5,655 nucleotides of DNA from the NCBI GenBank assembly GCA_012031335.1, contig JAAUTT010000353.1, positions 1-5,655 of the forward strand, written 5' to 3'. Below, piece after piece: positions 1 to 4,978 of this stretch (positions are counted from its first letter, which is position 1; each line of letters begins with the position of its first letter). Source of the stretch: Bacteroidales bacterium. Its GTDB lineage: Bacteria > Bacteroidota > Bacteroidia > Bacteroidales > JAAUTT01. The notes under the pieces are model-generated. The model did no database searches and was not told the DNA's origin. It saw only the letters and a list, made by a program, of their open reading frames with translations. Made by a program: the position numbers and the translations under genes.

Positions 1-51
1 TGCTGTATTTTCGCATGTTTTCCGCAACTCTTCTCTCCCAGTTTTTCATAT

Positions 52-463
52 TCATTTTTTCAAAACTTCTTCCGAAAGATTCTGAAAGTCAATTTCAGCA
101 CCCAGGTTAGATGTTATCCTTGATTTTGTTCCGGATTTGGAATTTAAATCGAGCGAATAAGCTATTTCGCCTTTTATAATGCTGCGGGTATTCGATTTCA
201 TCCCTGCTATTTCCATCTGCATTTCGGTGGCTTCTTTAGCACCATAATCGTCGAAATACAATGTTTGTGCAACATCCGTACCCATGGTTTGTGTCTTATA
301 TTCCACGATGCCCGATTTTATGCCATACTTTTGTTTCCCTTCTTTACCTTTTTCACTAACTGTTGATACAATCGTTCCCAGTTCTTTTTTTCGTTTCTCC
401 TCCTTTGCAGGATACAATAAATGCAAGGAAAGCAATAAGGATGTAATAGCTAAAGTTTTTCAT
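52..463 (-). pseudogene. Small Bacteroidota lipoprotein, frameshifted (function unknown)
   Basis: Translation from the ATG at 463-461 gives a clear lipoprotein signal, MKNFSYYILIAFLAFIVSC, with the lipobox Cys at residue 19, so an exported lipid-anchored envelope protein is expected. In this frame it soon runs into a stop (356). The following protein sequence (KELGTIVSTV, then YGIKSGIVEYKTQTMG and LYFDDYGAKEATEM) continues in another frame to a stop at 52-54. The frames join perfectly if one base is removed from the seven-A run on the coding strand (T7 at 385-391), giving about 136 residues. The IVEY...LYFDDYG...KEAT pattern resembles small Bacteroidota lipoproteins near the DUF4412-type group; this is from memory and no function is known. 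No Shine-Dalgarno precedes the ATG, as is normal for the phylum. The true C-terminus may lie beyond the left edge. It is divergent from the ThuA-like gene. Confidence 0.7.
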
Positions 464-600
464 TTTATAGTTATATGGTTTGAACGGTAAATTTAAGGTT
501 GGACAATCAAGGAAATATCCCTTTTTTCGTGGATTTTTGGGCCAGAACAATCAGGTGAACAAAAAATTTGATTATACCTGTGTTTTCTATTGCGTTTCAT

Positions 601-608
601 TAACTTTC
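601..608 (+). promoter_or_regulatory. Weak candidate -7 element upstream of the ThuA-like gene
   Basis: TAACTTTC at 601-608 matches the TAnnTTTG consensus at all but the last base and sits 33 bases before the ATG at 642. The upstream -33 partner is poor (TGTG at 579-582, 18-bp spacer). The perfect TTTG at 567-570 is too far away to pair with it. Low-confidence call. Confidence 0.15.
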
Positions 609-641
609 GCATGTTAACTTAACTATTTTTATTACCTGATT

Positions 642-1468
642 ATGAGATATGTATTTTTATTGCTCCTGCTATTTGTGAAAGTTGGGGTTACCGAAAATTT
701 ATATTCCCAGCAGGAAAATTCATCCTTAAAGCGATTGCTTTTTTTACCGCCAAAAACGACCAGGCTCATGTAAGCTTTGTACACGAAGCAAACCGATGGT
801 TTTCGGAAATAGCCGAAAGTAACAATTTTGTTTACGACACAACCAGTAACTGGAGTATTTGAATGATAGTTTTCTTACTAATTATAAAAGTGGTAATATT
901 TCTGGATACCCGACCCGATAACCCGGAACAGCGGGAGGCTTTCGAAAATTACATGAAAAACGGAGGCGCTTTTCTCTGTTTTCACTTTGCTGCATTTGCA
1001 CTTACTCCTTCTGCTTACCCGCAGAATTGGAACTGGTATCATAACGAATTGCTGGGATCGGGAGAGTATAAGGGTAATACCTGGCGGCCAACTTCGGCTA
1101 TATTAAAAAAGGAAGATAAAAACCATAAAATATTAAACGGACTGCCTGATAAACTTACAAGCAGTCCTAACGAATGGTATAGCTGGGAAAACGATCTGAA
1201 GAAAAACCCCGACATTCAAATTCTGTATGCCATAGATTCTACAAGTTTCCCTCTAGGAACCGGTCCAAAACAACACGAAATATGGCACTCGGGTTATTAT
1301 CCCGTAGTATGGACCAACCGTAAATACAGGATGGTTTACATAAACATGGGACATAACGATATCGACTATGAACATAATTCCGGTAAAGAACTTTCCTTTA
1401 CATTCGGAAATAGAGACCAGGACAAGCTAATAATGAGGAGTTTGCTGTGGCTTGCTCAGATTAATTAG
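642..1468 (+). pseudogene. Secreted ThuA-like domain protein, broken by three frameshifts
   Basis: The ATG at 642 opens a hydrophobic signal peptide (MRYVFLLLLLFVKVGV, then LYSQQ). The rest matches a stand-alone ThuA-like protein of Bacteroidota, a family with a class I glutamine-amidotransferase-like fold named after a trehalose-utilisation locus. Its biochemical role is poorly defined. Frame segments in order: 642 to about 715 (signal peptide); about 716-853 (KAIAFFTAKNDQAHVSF, VHEANRWFSEIAE); 853-888 (EYLNDSFLTNYK); 890-1468 (VVIFLDTRPDNPEQREAF, GGAFLCFHFAAFALTP, TGPKQHEIWHSGYYPVVWTN, MGHNDIDYEH, ELSFTFGNRDQDKLIMRSLL). The simplest repairs are one A added at 715-718, one G added near 852-853 and one A removed from 886-889, giving about 275 residues. 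The longest uninterrupted piece is 863-1468, but an ATG at 863 would lack the signal peptide and the first strands. The sequence between breaks is well conserved, which fits sequencing error better than old decay. The 3' end overlaps the winged-helix gene. Confidence 0.85.
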
Positions 1469-1691
1469 CACTGTAAACTTCTGCATTAACGTGAGCAATC
1501 TGAATGTTGATCCTGTTGCGGTATTTTCTTACTAAAATGCGCCGTTCGCAGGCAAGCCAACCTATAGCCATCATTATATCGGACTCGCTGATACATGTGA
1601 TTTCGCGGATTGCACTAACCGATAATTCACCATGCTCCTGTAAATGTTTCAAAATAATGCCGGAGTGGTATATAATTTCTATTTTATTCAT
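1461..1691 (-). CDS. Small winged helix-turn-helix protein (DUF2582-like)
   Basis: This 76-residue protein has the layout of the short stand-alone winged-helix proteins of the DUF2582 type common in Bacteroidota. A first helix (residues about 8-20, GIILKHLQEHGE) is followed by the helix-turn-helix LSVSAIREITCISESDIMMA (about 23-42), the signature IGWLACERRI (about 43-52) and a beta wing (VRKYRNRINIQI). The spacing and the GWLA(C/R)E motif match the family as I remember it. The role is presumably nucleic-acid binding, but no target is established and the protein has no sensor domain. It is intact, unlike both neighbours. The stop (TAA, read from 1463-1461) lies inside the 3' end of the convergent ThuA-like gene. 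It starts divergently from the lipoprotein gene at 1857. I saw no convincing promoter in that spacer for this strand. Confidence 0.8.
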   Translation of the reverse strand: MNKIEIIYHSGIILKHLQEHGELSVSAIREITCISESDIMMAIGWLACERRILVRKYRNRINIQIAHVNAEVYSAN

Positions 1692-1856
1692 TTTGTTATA
1701 ATTAAGTGGTTCAATTAAAAATGAAATACATTTTTCTACCGTTATTATGACCTTAATACAAGTTAAAAAAGAAATTCCCTACCGTTTTTTGTCTTTTTAA
1801 GACGCAACGCTTGTCAAATAGTTACATCTACCCTTTAAACTTTAAAAATTGTGTAT

Positions 1857-2575
1857 ATGAAAACTAAGATAATAACCAGTGTATTAGCAGGATTAATTGG
1901 CCTTGCATCCTGCACGAAAGACAATGATTCAGTTTTGGAATTAAATTATATTTTCGGTTTTAATAATGGCAATGAAGGCTGGACAGGAGATTTTTGCAGA
2001 TTATCCGGTTACCGATTCACTGTTTTATGAGCTGGAATTTTAAGCATACCAGGTTGCCAGCTCCGCTGGATACAGCTGTTAAGGCGTTAAAAATTTCGGG
2101 GAATAATCACAGCGACGATCTATTTATGTTTATAAAACGGAAAATAACCGACCTGGAGCCCAATATGGAATATATTGTGTACTTCAATATCGAACTGGCC
2201 TCCAATGCGCCTACAAATGCTATTGGGGTAGGGGGCGCTCCTGGCGAAAGTGTTGGGCTTAAAGTGGGTGCCACCACAAATGAGCCTAAGAAAATAACGG
2301 AAGGAACGGATTATGTGATGAATATCGACAAGGCTAATCAGATGCAATCGGGTAAGGACATGAAGCTGATTGGTCATATTGGTGTTGCAGATACCACAAC
2401 GGTTTTTACGTTGATAAAACGGAATAATAATGCTTTTCCTCTAAGGGTAGCCACAAACAGTAAAGGCGAAGCTTGGGTGATCATAGGCACAGAATCGGGC
2501 TTTGAGGCTACTACTACGCTGTATTATAAGAAAATTGAAATTTCTTTCGTAAGAGAAAGGAGTGTAAATAAATAG
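1857..2575 (+). pseudogene. Secreted lipoprotein, probable beta-sandwich, two frameshifts
   Basis: The ATG at 1857 starts a lipoprotein signal, MKTKIITSVLAGLIGLASC, with the lipobox Cys at residue 19, so the product should be anchored in the envelope. Three frames are needed: 1857-1994 (ending NGNEGWTGDF), 1996-2040 (ADYPVTDSLFYELEF) and 2042-2575 (KHTRLPAPLDTAVKALKISG to the end). Removing one T from the T5 run at 1991-1995 and one from the T4 run at 2038-2041 restores about 238 residues. The N-terminal FGFNNGNEGWTGDF followed by ALKISGNNHSDDLFMF and a C-terminal TTTLYYKKIEISF looks like the first and last strands of a jelly-roll, as in CBM4/9-type carbohydrate-binding modules. That fold is inference; I only recognise it as an uncharacterised Bacteroidota secreted family. 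The apparent start at 1994 is an artefact of the break and would drop the export signal. It converges on the LRR gene with one base between stops. Confidence 0.75.
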
Positions 2576-2576
2576 G

Positions 2577-3557
2577 TTAATGTTTATTGCCGCAAATGTT
2601 TCTAATGCTTGGGTACTGCGGTTCATAAAAGCAAACTGAGGATTTGCGGCAATGTTTTCTAACTTTTGAGTTAATAGAGAAAAACCATATCTTTTTCAGA
2701 AATTCATCTATCTGCAATTGCGGAATTTTATTCCCCATAACATTCACATACTCCAGATATTCAAGTTCAAAAAGCGGTGATATGTCGTCGATATAATTGT
2801 TCGACAGATCAACTACACGTAAATTTCTCAGGTTGCTGAGTGCGTCGATATATCCAATCTGGTTATCGGCAAGGTAAAGTTCTTCTGTTTTATCGAGATG
2901 ATAAAGCTGGGAAATATCTGTAATCTGGTTTTTGGATAAATCTATTACTGCCGCATGAATACAATATTCTATTCCTTCCAGATTTTCAATTTCATATTCG
3001 GCCATTTCGATATCCTCAAAATCTTCGAGATAATAGGATGGGAGATCAACCTTCATCGATCCGTAAACTTTTCGCTTAACGGCATTGTAAAAGGAATTCT
3101 CTTCAGCAAAGAAGTCAGTATCTTCGTACGATTCAGCCTCCTCTTCCGAATCGAAATATTCAAATCCCTCCCGGTCGTAATCCCAAACATATTCGGGAGA
3201 GTAATCAATATCATCATCAATTTCAACGCCAGCTGCCGATAAATTATCAATATCTTTTATAATAAGTATATGGGCATACTGGTTCATGCTTTCGAAGTTC
3301 CCCGAATGGTAAAATTTGTCAATCTCCTGATTATACAATACTTCCTTATCGGGGTGATATATCATAATCAACCGCGAAAAACATTTGCCGATATTATTGT
3401 CGGGAATTTCGGTAAATTCAGATACGATTTTGGAGATTTGCCTGATACTGCTGTACTGCTTTGTTTTATAAAGATCTATAATTGTTGCAGTTATATGGTT
3501 TAGGTTGACTCCTGTATATGATTCTTTTAATTTTTTATATAATTCATTTCCAGTCAT
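2577..3557 (-). CDS. Leucine-rich-repeat protein with J-domain-like HPD motif
   Basis: The 326-residue frame has three parts. Residues 1-100 are helical, with a DnaJ-like core (FSRLIMIYHPDKE at about 60-72, HPD at 68-70) followed by a helix ending QYAHILIIKDID. Residues 105-155 form a strongly acidic Asp/Glu/Tyr-rich linker. Residues about 186-280 hold consecutive 22-residue LRR units with Asn at 210, 232, 254 and 276 (IDLSKNQITDIS, LYLADNQIGYID, VDLSNNYIDDIS, VNVMGNKIPQ), resembling SDS22/internalin-type repeats. LRR solenoids bind proteins and an HPD motif normally engages Hsp70, so a cytoplasmic adaptor is plausible but unproven. There is no signal peptide or membrane segment. A good promoter lies just upstream. 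The last 37 or so residues (WFFSINSKVR, KHCRKSSVCF) look out of frame: the alternative frame reads GFSLLTQKLENIAANPQ and is more protein-like, so the true C-terminus probably differs. Confidence 0.8.
   Translation of the reverse strand: MTGNELYKKLKESYTGVNLNHITATIIDLYKTKQYSSIRQISKIVSEFTEIPDNNIGKCFSRLIMIYHPDKEVLYNQEIDKFYHSGNFESMNQYAHILIIKDIDNLSAAGVEIDDDIDYSPEYVWDYDREGFEYFDSEEEAESYEDTDFFAEENSFYNAVKRKVYGSMKVDLPSYYLEDFEDIEMAEYEIENLEGIEYCIHAAVIDLSKNQITDISQLYHLDKTEELYLADNQIGYIDALSNLRNLRVVDLSNNYIDDISPLFELEYLEYVNVMGNKIPQLQIDEFLKKIWFFSINSKVRKHCRKSSVCFYEPQYPSIRNICGNKH
2586..2653. repeat. Perfect 12-bp inverted repeat with 44-bp spacer
   Basis: ATTGCCGCAAAT at 2586-2597 is the exact reverse complement of ATTTGCGGCAAT at 2642-2653. 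Because TTGCCGCAA is itself nearly palindromic, the arms also read as imperfect direct repeats, each followed by a TGTTT(T)CTAA-like stretch. Both lie in the 3' end of the LRR gene. In the probably correct frame they encode LENIAAN and LETFAAN, so a short repeated peptide explains them. There is no T-rich tail, so I do not call it a terminator. Confidence 0.6.
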
Positions 3558-3580
3558 ACCGAATATTAGTCTTAAAAAAT

Positions 3581-3612
3581 CAAATGTATTCGGAAATTAA
3601 CGGAAAAGCAAT
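3581..3612 (-). promoter_or_regulatory. Probable Bacteroidota-type promoter for the LRR gene
   Basis: On the minus strand, TACATTTG (3588-3581) matches the Bacteroidota -7 consensus TAnnTTTG perfectly. ATTG (3612-3609) matches the -33 element TTTG at three of four positions, with a 20-bp spacer. Transcription would start near 3574, leaving a leader of roughly 17 bases before the ATG at 3557. Found by eye; no start site has been mapped. Confidence 0.5.
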
Positions 3613-3691
3613 TGTTGCAGATATGTGAATCATCGTTTATTTTTTTATATTTATTTGACCTTGAAAATGAAACTCTTTTTTTATACACAGG

Positions 3692-3720
3692 TTTGAATGG
3701 AATTGTCATTGTTATCTTTC
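3692..3720 (+). promoter_or_regulatory. Candidate promoter for the sigma factor operon
   Basis: TTTG at 3692-3695 and TATCTTTC at 3713-3720 resemble the Bacteroidota -33 (TTTG) and -7 (TAnnTTTG, one mismatch) elements. The 17-bp spacer is somewhat shorter than usual. Transcription would begin near 3727 and leave a leader of about 85 AU-rich bases before the TTG start. In AT-rich DNA such a match can arise by chance. ECF operons are often autoregulated through a different, sigma-specific promoter that I cannot recognise here. Confidence 0.25.
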
Positions 3721-3810
3721 TATCATCATTTAATAATTAAACAATTATTTTTTCTTTTCATGCAACCCTCAAAAAAATATCTTGTCTTTTAATATCGTAA
3801 AGCTTTAGCA

Positions 3811-4364
3811 TTGGTAACAAAGAGCATAGAAATACACAGGGACCTGATAGAACAGAGTAAGAGGGGCGACCGCAAATCGCAACACCAGCTCTATAGCTTT
3901 TATTCCAAGGCTATGTTCAATATTTGTTACCGTATGCTCAATTCGGTTCATGAGGCTGAAGATGTTTTACAGGATGCATTCTGTGACGCATTCCGAAGTC
4001 TGGACACTTTTCGGTATGAATCAGGGTTTGGTTCATGGTTAAAGCGTCTGGTGATAAACCACTGCCTTAACCACCTTAAAAAAGAAAGGTGAATCTGGTG
4101 CACCACGACGATATGGCCTTGTTTGACGAACCCGAAGAAACGGTTACCAATGATGAAGAAATTCAGTACGAAGTTTTAAAAATACACAAGGCCATGCAAC
4201 AGCTGCCCGAAGGATACAGGATCATATTTTCGCTTTACCTTATCGAAGGATACGACCATACAGAGATATCGGAGATAATGGGTATCAGCGAATCGACATC
4301 CAAGTCGCAGTTTTTGAGAGCTAAGGGTAAAATTCGTGAAATACTTAAAGTACCTGCATTATGA
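3811..4364 (+). pseudogene. ECF-type RNA polymerase sigma factor, split by a frameshift
   Basis: This is an ECF (group 4) sigma-70 factor, which directs RNA polymerase to a specific promoter set. The first frame (3811-4092) holds region 2: LIEQSKRGDRKSQHQLY, MFNICYRMLNSVHEAEDVLQ, then DAFCDAFRSLDTFRYES and GSWLKRLVINHCLNHL. The second frame (ending at 4364) holds region 4: LPEGYRIIFSLYLIEGY and the helix-turn-helix HTEISEIMGISESTSKSQ. Restoring one A in GAAAGG (4085-4087) joins them into 184 residues, the usual ECF length. Without it, region 2 stops at TGA 4090-4092, and a GTG at 4089 overlapping that stop (GTGA) could start region 4 separately. The start is taken as TTG 3811: an in-frame stop lies at 3790 and no ATG or GTG follows it before conserved sequence. 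Its last four bases overlap the start of the anti-sigma-like gene (ATGA). Confidence 0.88.
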
Positions 4365-4978
4365 GCGAACGGTTGGAAGAGTTTATGAAGATGCACCGGG
4401 ATGAATTTGATCTCCTGGAACCTGCTGATAAAGTATGGAATAACATTGATGCTAATCTTAACAAGGGTAAGAAAAGGAGTTTTTATCCTGTACTTTGGAA
4501 AGCTGCGGCCATATTAGTTGTGTTTGGATATTCATTCTGGGCCCAGATGAAAATGGAACAGACATCGCCCGAAATAAAGGAGTATGTTTCGGTTAATAAA
4601 CCGAAAGAAACCATCGCGGCTCCCGAACCCGAAACTAAAGAAATGCCTGTTATTGCAAAACAAATGGATAAGGTAATGCCCGAATTTGCAGAAACTGAGC
4701 AGTATTACAACCGAAAGGTGAATAGTACAGTGAATGAACTAAAGGTGTACCTGGTGAAATATCCCGAAGTTGCAAATGATATGAAAAAGGATCTGGCCGA
4801 ACTCGACAGCGTTTACCGGGCTTTAAAACACGATTTGGGTGATAACGTTGCCCATGATGAAATTCTGAATGCCATGATCCAGAATTACCGGATGAAGCTT
4901 CAGATACTGGAAGAAATAAAAAGTGAACTAATGCAGACTGGAACTGCAAAACCTAAAAATGACAGCCATGAAATTTAA
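4361..4978 (+). CDS. Anti-sigma factor-like single-pass membrane protein
   Basis: The 205-residue protein starts at an ATG overlapping the sigma stop (ATGA), which suggests coupled translation and matched amounts. Residues 1-40 are a charged cytoplasmic segment (EEFMKMHRDEFDLLEPADKV), the likely sigma-binding part. KGKKR (35-39) marks the inside of a single membrane helix at about 43-62 (VLWKAAAILVVFGYSFWAQM). A Pro/Glu/Lys-rich linker (about 80-96) leads to a long, probably helical, periplasmic domain (about 105-195), with stretches such as EVANDMKKDLAELDSVYRAL. No zinc-binding HxxxCxxC motif is seen, so it is not a classical ZAS anti-sigma. The call rests on position directly after an ECF sigma gene, topology and the N-terminal pattern. 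The role would be to hold the sigma at the membrane until a signal arrives. The frame is intact and overlaps the next gene by 11 bp. Confidence 0.8.
   Translation: MSERLEEFMKMHRDEFDLLEPADKVWNNIDANLNKGKKRSFYPVLWKAAAILVVFGYSFWAQMKMEQTSPEIKEYVSVNKPKETIAAPEPETKEMPVIAKQMDKVMPEFAETEQYYNRKVNSTVNELKVYLVKYPEVANDMKKDLAELDSVYRALKHDLGDNVAHDEILNAMIQNYRMKLQILEEIKSELMQTGTAKPKNDSHEI

Noticed and set aside
1504..1701. Plus-strand open frame opposite the winged-helix gene
   Set aside because: The minus-strand frame carries the recognisable winged-helix signature; the plus-strand one is a low-complexity hydrophobic shadow.
1692..1856. Promoter-like pieces (TACATTTT at 1727-1734, TACCCTTT at 1829-1836) in the divergent spacer
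   Set aside because: Neither has a properly spaced -33 TTTG, and such matches are expected by chance in AT-rich DNA.
2567..2588. AATAAA...TTTATT hairpin between the convergent second lipoprotein and LRR genes as a terminator
   Set aside because: The stem is six A/T pairs with a 10-base loop and no U-tract, so it is too weak to call.
2955..3503. Plus-strand open frames at 2955-3242 and 3270-3503
   Set aside because: Both are antisense to the HPD, acidic-linker and LRR-start coding region of the minus-strand gene and show no family features.
4078..4092. Programmed -1 ribosomal frameshift at the A6 run before the sigma stop
   Set aside because: The zero frame does not parse into an X XXY YYZ heptamer that allows tandem slippage, no stimulatory structure is obvious, and a single missing A explains the break as it does elsewhere in the window.
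4650..4949. Open frame on the minus strand inside the anti-sigma-like gene
   Set aside because: Composition is unlike protein, it lies wholly within a convincing plus-strand gene, and it has no recognisable motif.
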